The notes under the pieces: model-generated
What the model saw: only the letters and a program-made list of their open reading frames with translations
Database searches by the model: none
What the model was told of the DNA's origin: nothing
Position numbers and translations under genes: made by a program
Assembly: GCA_902362775.1 (NCBI GenBank)
Contig: CABIXV010000003.1
Coordinates: 186,001-250,000 of the forward strand
Length of the DNA: 64,000 nucleotides
DNA from: Clostridiales bacterium
Lineage (GTDB): Bacteria; Bacillota; Clostridia; Oscillospirales; Oscillospiraceae
Reading direction: 5' to 3'
Shown: positions 51,860 to 60,060 of the stretch, one piece after another
Position numbering within the stretch: the first letter of the stretch is position 1
How the letters are laid out: every line of letters starts with the position of its first letter

Positions 51860-52306
51860 TCAGATTTGAAGTGCAAAAGCAGTCAGCCAGTAGGCGGACA
51901 CGCCTCCGAAGCAGAAAAAGGGGGCCAAGGGCAGGCGCACCGCAGACAGCGGTTGTTTTTGTAAACGACATTCCACCAGCCCAGTCAGCACCGCCAGCGA
52001 GAGGGAAAGGACTGTCTGTATCAGCCCCGGCCACACGCCCAGGACAAATCCGCAGGCCCCCATCAGCTTCACATCACCGCCGCCGATGGCAAACCCGTCC
52101 CGTTTTATCAGGACCGCCGCCAGCAGGAAAGGGCCGCCGACCAGAAGCAGCCCCGCCGCAGAAGCGGCGGGGCGGAACCCGATCAGCCCGCACAGAAGGA
52201 GCAGGGCCGGGATCAGGTTTGGAATCTCCCGGTTTCGCATATCCCACACGGCGGCGGACAGGAGCAGAAGGCCGAACAGCGTCCCCTTGACCATGAGCGG
52301 CGTCAC
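51860..52306 (-). CDS. A24-type prepilin peptidase
   Basis: 148 residues, six hydrophobic stretches. Catalytic aspartates are visible in AVWDMRNREIPN (about 21) and GGGDVKLMGACG (about 76). It would cleave prepilins at a G-x boundary. GTG start at 52306 after GAGG. Single Tad-type peptidase in the operon. Confidence 0.85.
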   Translation of the reverse strand: MTPLMVKGTLFGLLLLSAAVWDMRNREIPNLIPALLLLCGLIGFRPAASAAGLLLVGGPFLLAAVLIKRDGFAIGGGDVKLMGACGFVLGVWPGLIQTVLSLSLAVLTGLVECRLQKQPLSAVRLPLAPFFCFGGVSAYWLTAFALQI

Positions 52307-53013
52307 CGCTCAACCTCCCCGGCAGGCTCCAGTCCAGTGTCGTTTAGTTCGTCCCCATGAAGATCGTAAAAGTCCTTCATTTCCACAGGCGGCTCCCCAT
52401 TGACATGGAACGCGCAGCGGCGGAGATCCGCCGCCTGTTTCTCCACTGTTTTCTCCACCGTTCCCCGGATGCTGTCCCAAAAAGAAAAATCATTGTCCAT
52501 CCATTCCGTATATAGGGCCGCAAGAGGCTGAGGATAGGTCAGCAGGGTGTCGGTTTCCCATTCATCCAGCCCTTGCTCCAACTCTCCGAGAAATTCTTCC
52601 TTGATGACCTTTTCATAAGCGTGATCCAATATTTCTTTCGGCGGCAGAGCGGCGATTTCCTCCATGCGGGCGTCAAATTCCGCCTTGGCCCGGTCGTAGA
52701 GTAGACCAGCCCGATACTCGGCGCCCTTGTCCTGAAGAAAGTAATAGACCACCTCGCTGATGTTCTCCGGGTTCATACAGCGGTCCGGGACGGGCGTATT
52801 TCGGAAAACCCACGCCTGTTCCAGCACATTCTCCATCGTCAGAAGCATATCCCGCTGCGTATCACTCAGGGGAATGTTCTCCAATTCTCTTTTCATGGCA
52901 AGCATCCCCTGAATCCGCGTAAAATAGGGATCGTTGGGCGCCAGTTCCTCCAGTGGTCTGGCCGCCCGACGGATTTCTTCGTCCAGTTTCTCTTTCAGTT
53001 TTGCTTGTTCCAG
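52303..53013 (-). CDS. DUF3848-family protein with a CTG start
   Basis: 236 residues if translation starts at the CTG at 53013, which has AGGAGG 8 nt upstream; the coding frame is continuous and of good quality (LEQAKLKEKLDEEIRRAARP) before the first ATG at 52905. The family resemblance (NISEVVYYFLQDKGAEYRAG) is to DUF3848. Overlaps the prepilin peptidase by 4 bp. No function known. Confidence 0.6.
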   Translation of the reverse strand: MEQAKLKEKLDEEIRRAARPLEELAPNDPYFTRIQGMLAMKRELENIPLSDTQRDMLLTMENVLEQAWVFRNTPVPDRCMNPENISEVVYYFLQDKGAEYRAGLLYDRAKAEFDARMEEIAALPPKEILDHAYEKVIKEEFLGELEQGLDEWETDTLLTYPQPLAALYTEWMDNDFSFWDSIRGTVEKTVEKQAADLRRCAFHVNGEPPVEMKDFYDLHGDELNDTGLEPAGEVER

Positions 53014-53031
53014 TTAAACCACCTCCTGCGG

Positions 53032-53127
53032 TCAGGCATACAGCCCGAAATAAAGAAGGATGCAGGTCAGTCCAACCGCCATCCCGATTATCAGGGGCCA
53101 CGGGTTCCATCCCTTTTGAAACATCAT
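53032..53127 (-). CDS. Small membrane protein, 31 residues
   Basis: MMFQKGWNPWPLII followed by a helix and a short LYFGLYA end. GGGGGAA lies 6 nt upstream of the ATG. Single hydrophobic segment; no family known. Sits upstream of the DUF3848 start. Confidence 0.5.
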   Translation of the reverse strand: MMFQKGWNPWPLIIGMAVGLTCILLYFGLYA

Positions 53128-53171
53128 TTTGATTCCCCCTGTTCCAATGCCTCCTGCGCATTACAAATGAT

Positions 53172-53288
53172 TCAGTAATCGCGGTCGGCATACTTGTCGA
53201 TCTCACAATGCCCCACACAGCGCATCCCTTACAGCTCAAAGCCCTTGCGGAAACCGCCGATGCCGGAAAAGAAGTCAAGGAATGTCAT
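53172..53288 (-). pseudogene. Remnant of a cytosine-C5 DNA methyltransferase
   Basis: The frame begins MTFLDFFSGIGGFRKGFEL, the SAM-binding motif I of Dcm-type enzymes, hits a TAA, then continues in frame with GMRCVGHCEIDKYADRDY, the next conserved stretch, before a second stop. Only about 38 codons remain of a normal 300 or more. It marks where a full methyltransferase gene once lay in the transfer operon. Confidence 0.7.
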
Positions 53289-53305
53289 CTGCGCCATCGG
53301 TAGCC

Positions 53306-53788
53306 TCACAGTTCCAACGCCATATCCTCATCAAGATCTTTCTGTCCGTCGTTCTCCATTTGAGTGGTCGCTTCCTGTTCTTCCTCCAATTCCATCAGCT
53401 TCATAAAGATGGCGTTTACAGCACACGGATCAATCTCCGTGACATACCGGGTGGTTGGGTCAACATGGTTTTCATCCCTCGGCGTCCGGGCGTCTGGGAA
53501 ATCGGTCTGTCCGGCCCGGTCAAGCACCGTCTGATCGAAACGGGAATCCCAATCGGAAAACTGGATGGTGCGGGAGAGGACATAGATTGCCCGCTCCACA
53601 CCGTAAAAGCGCACCAGCTCTCCAATGAAGGAATCCAATTCCCGGCTGTTCATGGCGGTCATGGCCTTATCCTGAATGAAATTCCGGCAGTCCATGTTGA
53701 TATTGTAGCTGTCGCACCAAAGAGCCGCCTCATTCCTGCGGCTGGCTTCTTCCAGCGACGGATAGTAAACGGGAATGGTTGCGTACAT
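53306..53788 (-). CDS. DUF3849-family protein
   Basis: 160 residues with YYPSLEEASRRNEAALWCDS, then NINMDCRNFIQDK and FYGVERAIYVLSRTIQ. The family is seen on Clostridial ICEs, often with DUF3846/DUF3848 proteins. Overlaps the PrgI gene stop (TAATG). Acidic C-terminus. No known role. Confidence 0.6.
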   Translation of the reverse strand: MYATIPVYYPSLEEASRRNEAALWCDSYNINMDCRNFIQDKAMTAMNSRELDSFIGELVRFYGVERAIYVLSRTIQFSDWDSRFDQTVLDRAGQTDFPDARTPRDENHVDPTTRYVTEIDPCAVNAIFMKLMELEEEQEATTQMENDGQKDLDEDMALEL

Positions 53789-54111
53789 TATTCAAGCCCC
53801 CATTCGTCCCCGTAGCGGTACGGGTAGATTTTCTGTCCGCGCAGGAACCGGGCCAAATTCTGCACCTGGTCCACCACGGACAAATTGCTCTGGTCCTTGG
53901 TGGTCATCATCACCGAGCCAAAGATACCGGCCAGCGCCAGGACTACGGTGGTAGTCACATTGGCGGTGAATAGCCAGACCAGGGCGGCCACACCGCCCAT
54001 CACCAGGGAACCAATCAACGCCTGAAAGAGCTGCTTTTTCCCAAAGCCTGTGAACAGCTCCGCCTCCGGCTTCACGCCCAGAGGGATATACAGCTTCAAA
54101 TCCTCGTCCAT
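53788..54111 (-). CDS. PrgI-family (VirB3-like) conjugation protein
   Basis: 107 residues from the ATG at 54111 (GGAGG 5 nt upstream). Two helices in the centre (LIGSLVMGGVAALVWLFTA, TTTVVLALAGIFGSVMM) and a polar C-terminus ending QKIYPYRYGDEWGLE. This is the layout of PrgI/VirB3 inner-membrane T4SS components. It lies upstream of VirB4-associated genes. Confidence 0.75.
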   Translation of the reverse strand: MDEDLKLYIPLGVKPEAELFTGFGKKQLFQALIGSLVMGGVAALVWLFTANVTTTVVLALAGIFGSVMMTTKDQSNLSVVDQVQNLARFLRGQKIYPYRYGDEWGLE

Positions 54112-54120
54112 TCGCACCTC

Positions 54121-54330
54121 CTACGAGTAGTAATATAAAATCAGGTCTTTGATCTGCCAGATGGATTCCGCGATCACATAGAAAATCACGGTGTTGCGGG
54201 CGCGTTTTTTGTACTGCGCCGCCTGTTCCTCGGCGGCCGCCAGCCACACCATGCAGTAGATAAACCTTGCCACGGCACCCACGCGCACCAGCAGGATGAT
54301 GGCCTTTGAAAGATCGTCCATTGTTACCAT
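54121..54330 (-). CDS. Small membrane protein of the transfer operon
   Basis: 69 residues with two hydrophobic segments (AIILLVRVGAVARFIYCMVW and VIFYVIAESIWQIKDLILYY). It lies between the TrbL- and PrgI-like genes, a position fitting a small T4SS membrane component. Family not assigned. GAGG lies upstream of the ATG at 54330. Confidence 0.55.
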   Translation of the reverse strand: MVTMDDLSKAIILLVRVGAVARFIYCMVWLAAAEEQAAQYKKRARNTVIFYVIAESIWQIKDLILYYYS

Positions 54331-54341
54331 CCGCCGTCACC

Positions 54342-55178
54342 TCACTTTCCCATGCCCTTGACCATCTGCACCAGACGCACGGAATGGTATGCGTTGTTGA
54401 CGATGGCCCCGCCACCGCCGCCGCCAGTCGTAACGATGAACTCCTGAAGGAACTTCGGTGTCCGCACGGCCAGAATCATGCAGGCCACGCCCCAGAAGAT
54501 GTGCATATTCATCATCAGCCCTACGCCCAGCTTGGCGAGGGCGATCTGGATAATCACCGAGAGGGCCGATTGAAAGAACTTGCTCATGTAGGGCTTGAAT
54601 ACGCCCTTGTCGTTGTCGATCAGGCCCACACAGGCCAGGGGCATCCCCACCCGCAAAATCAAAATCTCCAGTCCCCGCATAAGGAACTGGAAGTAGAGGA
54701 TAAAGTACACGATGACGAACACCAGCCCAAAGATGGCGGTCACGAGGCCGAGCGTGGAGATACCAGACACCCAGCCCGCCCAATCGTAAGCGGTGGCAAG
54801 GCCGATAGCCTCCAGCATCTTGTCGCTCATTTCCTCCACAATTCCCGCAAGCCAGCCGTACATGGTGGGAAAACAGACCGCCACGGCCATCGCCTTGAAA
54901 AAGTTCGTCAGCAGGGCAATCGGTTCTTCATCCGCGTCGCCATCGGACCACAGCACATAGGTTTCAAAGCCCTTTTTGAGAAATTTCAGAATGATAAGCG
55001 ACACGCCAAAGCCAAACACAATATCAAACAGGGCTTCAAACAGATCAACACCGGCCAATGTGGACATATACTGCTCCGCGTACAGGGTCAGCGGCACAAT
55101 GCCCTCCATCAGCCCGTCAATGTAGGCGATGGCTCCGTTAAGCAGGGCGACGATCAGCAGAACCAGAATATATTCCAA
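54342..55178 (-). CDS. TrbL/VirB6-like conjugation channel protein
   Basis: 278 residues from a TTG at 55178 (AAGGAGG 10 nt upstream). At least six hydrophobic segments, with AVCFPTMYGWLAGIVEEMSD, a large loop and LKKGFETYVLWSDGDADEEP. The Gly-rich end (TTGGGGGGAIVNNAYH) is usual in Firmicutes TrbL-like proteins. It forms part of the inner-membrane channel. Confidence 0.75.
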   Translation of the reverse strand: MEYILVLLIVALLNGAIAYIDGLMEGIVPLTLYAEQYMSTLAGVDLFEALFDIVFGFGVSLIILKFLKKGFETYVLWSDGDADEEPIALLTNFFKAMAVAVCFPTMYGWLAGIVEEMSDKMLEAIGLATAYDWAGWVSGISTLGLVTAIFGLVFVIVYFILYFQFLMRGLEILILRVGMPLACVGLIDNDKGVFKPYMSKFFQSALSVIIQIALAKLGVGLMMNMHIFWGVACMILAVRTPKFLQEFIVTTGGGGGGAIVNNAYHSVRLVQMVKGMGK

Positions 55179-55248
55179 CCAGCGGCCACCTCCTTTCCGG
55201 GGGCGGCCGGGGCCGCCCCCTTGTCGTATGAATGGAAAACGGGGCGGA

Positions 55249-55533
55249 TCAGGCGGCAGGCGTCCCGCCGCCGTCCTCCGCCAGCGTCCGCTCATATTCA
55301 GCCAGCACCACGGCGGACAGCTTCTCCCGCAGCTCCTTCGTCATGGGGAAGCGCTGTTCCGTCCATTCGCCTCTTACATTCCTACGGCTGGGCAGGGACA
55401 CGAACATCCCTTTTTCACCCTCCACCACCCGGACATTCTTCACCAGAAAGCAATCGTCCAGGATGACGCTGCACACCGCCCGCAGCTTGTCTGGGCCGGT
55501 CAGCGTCCGTTTGATCTCCGCTCTGAACTCCAT
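55249..55533 (-). CDS. SpoVG-family protein
   Basis: 94 residues from the ATG at 55533 (AAGGAGG 8 nt upstream). SpoVG pattern: KLRAVCSVILDDCFLVKNVR, VVEGEKGMFVSLPSRRN and FPMTKELREKLSAVVL. SpoVG proteins bind RNA or DNA and regulate gene expression; ICE copies are common. Lies between TrbL and the pilin gene. Confidence 0.75.
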   Translation of the reverse strand: MEFRAEIKRTLTGPDKLRAVCSVILDDCFLVKNVRVVEGEKGMFVSLPSRRNVRGEWTEQRFPMTKELREKLSAVVLAEYERTLAEDGGGTPAA

Positions 55534-55593
55534 AGAAAACCTCCTTGATAAAAAGTGCGGCGGGGCATAACGCCCCGCCGGTTCCGCCAAACA

Positions 55594-55857
55594 TCAGCCC
55601 GCGTAATCGAACATATCCTTGATGCGCTGGGTAATGGTCGGCAGCACGGTGCTGTCCACAATGAGGTAGAGGCCCGCCAGGATCAGGGCGCCCAGGACAA
55701 TGGAGATCAGCACCGTGATCGCCACATCAAGGGTGCCCTGCCCCTCACGGTTTACCAGTGCCTCCTTCGTGCGGTCAGTCAGTTCACGGGCCTTCTGCTT
55801 GGCCGCCCAGATGGAAGTCATAGCCTTAACCTGAGTGTTGCGGATAAAGTTAGCCAT
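55594..55857 (-). CDS. Putative major pilin (DUF6133-like)
   Basis: 87 residues. A basic leader of about 39 residues ends with R-E-G-Q-G-T and a hydrophobic helix (LDVAITVLISIVLGALILAG), like Flp/TadE prepilins; cleavage before Gln would release a mature chain of about 48 residues. Gene spacing to the VirB2-like protein is 77 bp. It is the most likely structural pilin of the Tad-like system. Confidence 0.6.
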   Translation of the reverse strand: MANFIRNTQVKAMTSIWAAKQKARELTDRTKEALVNREGQGTLDVAITVLISIVLGALILAGLYLIVDSTVLPTITQRIKDMFDYAG

Positions 55858-55934
55858 AATTTTTTCCTCCTATTGATGAAGTGATTTATTTAGTAAGGCG
55901 TGGGAATCGCCTGTACTACGAAAAAAGCCCCGGC

Positions 55935-56297
55935 TTACTGATAGTAGCCGAGGATCAGGTTCAGAGTGGCGGAACCCAGAACGGCGCCGATGCAGGACAC
56001 CACCGCCACCACAATGCGGTTGTTCCACTTCTTTTGATCCATTTCGTCGGCCATGCCGCGCCGGATGCAGAAGTAGATGATAAGCAGGCCGGACACTACC
56101 GGGGCCAGGACCATGAGCCAGGTGGTCAGGTCGCCAATCAACTGCTCGGTGCCCGTCACGATCTGGCTGTCCTCCACACCGGCCGCATAAGCCGGTGCGG
56201 ACATGAAAAAAGAGGCGGCAAGTGTGGAAAGACCGACACCTGCCGCCCGGACAGACTTACGCAGCCTGCCCATCGTCTGTTTCACTTTTTCTTTCAT
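55935..56297 (-). CDS. VirB2-like pilin/channel protein
   Basis: 120 residues from the ATG at 56297 (AGGAGG 7 nt upstream). A signal sequence ends SFFMSAPAYAAG; two helices follow (TTWLMVLAPVVSGLLIIYFC and RIVVAVVSCIGAVLGSATLN) with a polar loop of KK residues between. This is the VirB2/TrbC layout. It would be the conjugative pilin, besides the Tad-like pilin next door. Confidence 0.7.
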   Translation of the reverse strand: MKEKVKQTMGRLRKSVRAAGVGLSTLAASFFMSAPAYAAGVEDSQIVTGTEQLIGDLTTWLMVLAPVVSGLLIIYFCIRRGMADEMDQKKWNNRIVVAVVSCIGAVLGSATLNLILGYYQ

Positions 56298-56313
56298 CGA
56301 AACCTCCTGAAAT

Positions 56314-57870
56314 TTAATCATCATCAGAAGCGCCGCCCCCTGAGTTTTTCTGCTGGGCGAGGCGGCGCATGATGTCCTTTTGATAGTAGACCCAGATATT
56401 CCACAATGCGATCTCCTGTTTTGTATCGGTGATAATGGGCCGTTTGTTTTCCCGCTCCTCCCGCAGCTTCCGGTTATGCTCCATGTCGCCCATGCCCAGC
56501 ATTTGATTGAATAGCCATTTGGAAAGGTCTGGGGCGTACATCATGGCCGGATGGTCCCGGCTGGTGATGATCTGATAGGGCCGCTTAACGCGCCGGACCT
56601 CATCCGTATTGAGCAGCTTGCGCTCCGTCAGGCTGACGCTCTGGGAGCTGGACGGCGTTGTGAACCGCCCGTTGCTGGCCGAGAGCTGGTAGCTGGATGT
56701 GGTGTAGCTGCCCAGCTTGTCCGACATTTCCCGCAGGGTTTCCGGGTCGTCGCTTTGCAGGTAGGCCCAGATTTGGCAGTTACCCTTGATGGTGTTGGCG
56801 ATATTGTCGCTGTACTTTTCCTTGAGCTGGTCGAACCCCTGCACATAGAGGGCATAGCGCATCCCGCGTCCGGCCGCAACGGTGAGCTTGTTCGTCATAT
56901 CGCTGATGGGGGTGAAATTCCCGAACTCATCCAGCAGGAAATTCACCCGCCGTTCCAGCCGCCCGCCCCGCTTGTCCGCCGCCTCCGCCAAAAGCTCATA
57001 TTGCTGGGACACAATGAGAGAGGCAATCGGGTAAAAGGTGGTTTTCTCATCCGGCAGGATCACAAAGAGCGCCTGCTTTTTGCGCCCCAAATCCGTAAGG
57101 GTAAAATCACTGGCATGGGTAATCGAATAAATGGATTTCGAGGTAAACAGCCGCAGGGTGGTGAGGGCGGAGGTGTAAAAGCTGCCTCTGGTGCGGGACG
57201 GAGCCACATCGGAGATGGAGAGCAGCGCCCGCGCCGGGTGCGTTGGCGATTGCTTTTTCAGATACTCCAGCAGGGGCATTTTGTTCCCAATGGTGCGGCA
57301 CATCTCGGAAATGAACCAATACACATTCGTCATATTCTGAAACTCCGGCCGCTTCTGGTTATCGCACACCACGCAGAGGATGGCGGCGGCGATGATGGAA
57401 CACTCGCCGTTGGTCCAGATTTTCTCGCCCTCCGGCTTGCCCACCAGATTGTTGGTCAGATCCCAGGCCAGCATTTCCGCCCGGTCTGTGTCGCCCTCGT
57501 TGATGGCGTCGATAACCGGCTGAAGCAGATTGTAACGCATACTCTTGGCCGGGTTCTTGAAGTCCAGCACCAGCACCTCATATCCCAGTTTTTTTAGAAA
57601 TTCAGAGGTGTAGTGGAATAGCTCGGCCTTTGGGTCCGAACAGAAGATGGACTCCCCGGCAAGCCCCAGAAGGCAGATGCTCTCCAGCACCAGGCAGCGG
57701 GACTTGCCGGAACGGGTGGCGCCCACGCAGAGCAGGTGACAGTCATCCCCCACAAAATAGATTTTTTCTTTGCCGCCCTCCTTTTTCATGCCCACCACCA
57801 CGCCGCCTTTCGTCAGCGGGGGAGGCGGTGTATCCTTGGGAATCACCTTGGGATACAGATTCAATTTCAA
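56314..57870 (-). CDS. virD4: VirD4-type coupling protein, ATPase part
   Basis: 518 residues from a TTG at 57870. Walker A GATRSGKS at 50-57, FCSDPKAELFHYT, then NFLLDEFGNF (Walker B) and YVQGFDQLKEKY and FKYLQSDDPETL-like motif IV. There are no membrane helices; those are encoded by the gene 9 bp upstream, so the coupling protein is split. It links the relaxosome to the T4SS. Confidence 0.85.
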   Translation of the reverse strand: MKLNLYPKVIPKDTPPPPLTKGGVVVGMKKEGGKEKIYFVGDDCHLLCVGATRSGKSRCLVLESICLLGLAGESIFCSDPKAELFHYTSEFLKKLGYEVLVLDFKNPAKSMRYNLLQPVIDAINEGDTDRAEMLAWDLTNNLVGKPEGEKIWTNGECSIIAAAILCVVCDNQKRPEFQNMTNVYWFISEMCRTIGNKMPLLEYLKKQSPTHPARALLSISDVAPSRTRGSFYTSALTTLRLFTSKSIYSITHASDFTLTDLGRKKQALFVILPDEKTTFYPIASLIVSQQYELLAEAADKRGGRLERRVNFLLDEFGNFTPISDMTNKLTVAAGRGMRYALYVQGFDQLKEKYSDNIANTIKGNCQIWAYLQSDDPETLREMSDKLGSYTTSSYQLSASNGRFTTPSSSQSVSLTERKLLNTDEVRRVKRPYQIITSRDHPAMMYAPDLSKWLFNQMLGMGDMEHNRKLREERENKRPIITDTKQEIALWNIWVYYQKDIMRRLAQQKNSGGGASDDD

Positions 57871-57879
57871 ACAAACACC

Positions 57880-58326
57880 TCACTTTTTCATAAAATCCAG
57901 CCCATCATAGCCGGTTTTCAACAGTTCCCGCATGGCCGAGTCATTCGGGTCCAGGATAAAGCTGTCAAAGGCTTTTTCCTTTTCCGCGTCGCTCATCCAG
58001 CGGGCCGAGCCGTGCTGATACTGGCCCACCGCCTTGGGGGTCTTGATCTCCGGCGTGATGGTGTTCAGGTCGGATTCATAGGGCCGCATATTGGTGAGAA
58101 AGAACATCACGGCCAGCACGCACACAAACCCTTGCAGGCAGAGGTACAGCATCATGTGCTGACGGTTGGAGAACAGGCTGGCAAGGCAGTCCCCGATGGG
58201 AAGGAGGGACAGCCGGGTGATCTTCCTTGTCAGCAGCCCATGAACAGCGGTGGAGAAAAAGAGATTCAAGACCGCGCCGGACACAAAAATCAGCCCGCAG
58301 ATTAGCAGCTTTCCTTTGGTCCTCAT
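57880..58326 (-). CDS. VirD4 membrane-anchor part
   Basis: 148 residues with helices at about 8-27 and 58-78 and then GQYQHGSARWMSDAEKEKAF, the conserved hGSARW step that in full VirD4 proteins leads into the ATPase. The stop TGA overlaps the GAGG of the ATPase gene, so the two halves are translated together. The split is probably functional rather than a mutation. Confidence 0.7.
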   Translation of the reverse strand: MRTKGKLLICGLIFVSGAVLNLFFSTAVHGLLTRKITRLSLLPIGDCLASLFSNRQHMMLYLCLQGFVCVLAVMFFLTNMRPYESDLNTITPEIKTPKAVGQYQHGSARWMSDAEKEKAFDSFILDPNDSAMRELLKTGYDGLDFMKK

Positions 58327-59036
58327 GGCTCCAATCCCTCCCCATCCTCCAACTCAAGGGCAAGGCTCTGTACGGCGGCCTCCAGCACAGCTTCCGCCGC
58401 CTCACTGCGGATCGGCTTGTCCGCGATCCATGCTGCCAGACTTTCCGGCTTTACAATTCCGTAGAAGTCCTTTCGCTCCCAGTGAATGTACCGCCTATCC
58501 AGCAGGTTTTCCGCATAGACTGCCTGCCCTCTGGCCCCATAAGTGCAGCCAAACCCGTCACGGGCATACCACAGGGAATCGTCTGCGGTCAAATCCATGC
58601 TGTTCCCGTAAGCCTCCGGTTTTAGGACAAGAATCTGCCCCTCATAGCTGCTCTGGTCGCTGCCCGCTATGCAGTCATCCACTCCCAGGAGTCGGTCCTG
58701 CTGACGGATTTTGACCTTTTCCTGCACCTGTTCTTCCGGCACATAGAAAATGGGCATATAGAGCTTCTTTGCAAGTTCAATTTCTTCCCGCATCCCGGAA
58801 GAAATGGTGTTGCCCACTACCCAGAGGTCATCGCAGCGCCACATAAGGTCGCGGCCCATTGCCAACCCCTGTTCCCGCTGCTCCGGTTGTTCATCATCCA
58901 GATATTGCGTGAAGATCGTGTGGGGCGCCAGAGGGATCACCCCGCAGGATGCCGCATACGCGCAGTAGTCCCTTGCTCTTTGGATATTCCGCTCCACATC
59001 CCCGCGCAGGGGGGATGAGATATAAACCAGCCGCAA
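58323..59036 (-). CDS. DUF4406/DUF7768-type (nucleoside deoxyribosyltransferase-like) protein
   Basis: 237 residues from a TTG at 59036 (AGGTGATAAA upstream). The first 110 residues read VYISSPLRGDVERNIQRARD, then PLAPHTIFTQYLDD and DLWVVGNTISSGM, the DUF4406 fold. The C-terminal half (KPEAYGNSMDLTADDSLW) is an LtrC-like extension often fused in ICE proteins. May hydrolyse or transfer nucleotide groups; role unknown. Confidence 0.65.
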   Translation of the reverse strand: MRLVYISSPLRGDVERNIQRARDYCAYAASCGVIPLAPHTIFTQYLDDEQPEQREQGLAMGRDLMWRCDDLWVVGNTISSGMREEIELAKKLYMPIFYVPEEQVQEKVKIRQQDRLLGVDDCIAGSDQSSYEGQILVLKPEAYGNSMDLTADDSLWYARDGFGCTYGARGQAVYAENLLDRRYIHWERKDFYGIVKPESLAAWIADKPIRSEAAEAVLEAAVQSLALELEDGEGLEP

Positions 59037-59067
59037 TTTATCACCTGCCTTTCCCAATTCAGTCCAA

Positions 59068-59682
59068 TCAAAGTTCCATATCCTCCTCGTCCTCCAGATC
59101 ACAGGCGCTTTCCTCATCGGAGCAGTAATCTGTGAACGGCAAAATCTGTTCTGTGCCGTTCTCAACATTTTCCTCGGATTCATAAAGGCCCATATCGGCA
59201 AATTCATTATCAGAAACAAGTGTGCCGTCATCCGTGCGGAACATCAGCGGCATACCGTTACTGTCCTCGTAATACAGAAACTCATTGGTTGCATACGCCA
59301 GTCTTGCCATATCACCACTGTGAAAAATGAAATATGGAACCGTCCGTTCCCCATTGATTGCCGGATATTTTTTGAGTTCGTCAAAAAACGCTTGGAGTTC
59401 CGGGCAGACATAGTGTACGGTCAGCGTGCCCGTCTCGTTGCGGGAAATCCTGCCGATCACATCGTTTAGCGCGTGATCGGCAGTCACTTGATAACCCGCC
59501 CAGGCGACGGCTGTAATTTGGAACGGAGAAACAATGCCGTCTGTTTCTTTATAAACCTGCGCGTTCTCAAAGTCATACTGGAGCCACTGGCACTCCATCT
59601 CATCATCCGCCTTTTGGTGTGGCGATACATCCGCTTCAATGATGAAGTGGTTGCCCTCCAAATCAAAATCCAGGATTTTCAT
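59068..59682 (-). CDS. DUF6329-like protein
   Basis: 204 residues beginning KILDFDLEGNHFIIEADVSP and continuing with mixed strands and helices; the tail is strongly acidic (ESACDLEDEEDMEL). Resembles DUF6329-like ICE proteins. It shares the acidic tail with the proteins at 42241 and 60344. No motif suggests an activity. Confidence 0.5.
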   Translation of the reverse strand: MKILDFDLEGNHFIIEADVSPHQKADDEMECQWLQYDFENAQVYKETDGIVSPFQITAVAWAGYQVTADHALNDVIGRISRNETGTLTVHYVCPELQAFFDELKKYPAINGERTVPYFIFHSGDMARLAYATNEFLYYEDSNGMPLMFRTDDGTLVSDNEFADMGLYESEENVENGTEQILPFTDYCSDEESACDLEDEEDMEL

Positions 59683-59691
59683 GGAATCCTC

Positions 59692-60060
59692 CTACCTTTC
59701 CAGGTCCAGCCCATCCAGCTCTACATCGCTGATGGGCGGCTCAAAGCCGGTGTCATAGGACACATCATCAAGCTGCCGGATGGCCTCCAATCGTGCTGCG
59801 GCCTTCGGGTCGGTCACAAGCTCCTGCTCCAGCAGGGCGTCGGCAACAATGGCATTGGAAACCGGGTCGGTAAAGCACAGGGCCTCGCCGTCCTGCGTGG
59901 CTTGCTCCATGACGGACTCCGGCAGGATTTCCTCCGCAACGGCCTTGGGTATCTCAAGCCCCCGCTTTTTGCTTCCGACAATTTCATAGATACCCACGGC
60001 GATCTCGCCGCAGGTGATGATGTTCCCCCATATATCGGGATTGGGGCGCCCGTCACGCAT
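59692..60060 (-). CDS. Hypothetical ICE protein
   Basis: 122 residues, helical, acidic at the end (ISDVELDGLDLER). Opens DIWGNIITCGEIAVGIYEIV. No family recognised. It is 9 bp from the DUF6329-like gene and overlaps the next gene by 8 bp, so it belongs to the transfer operon. Confidence 0.5.
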   Translation of the reverse strand: MRDGRPNPDIWGNIITCGEIAVGIYEIVGSKKRGLEIPKAVAEEILPESVMEQATQDGEALCFTDPVSNAIVADALLEQELVTDPKAAARLEAIRQLDDVSYDTGFEPPISDVELDGLDLER

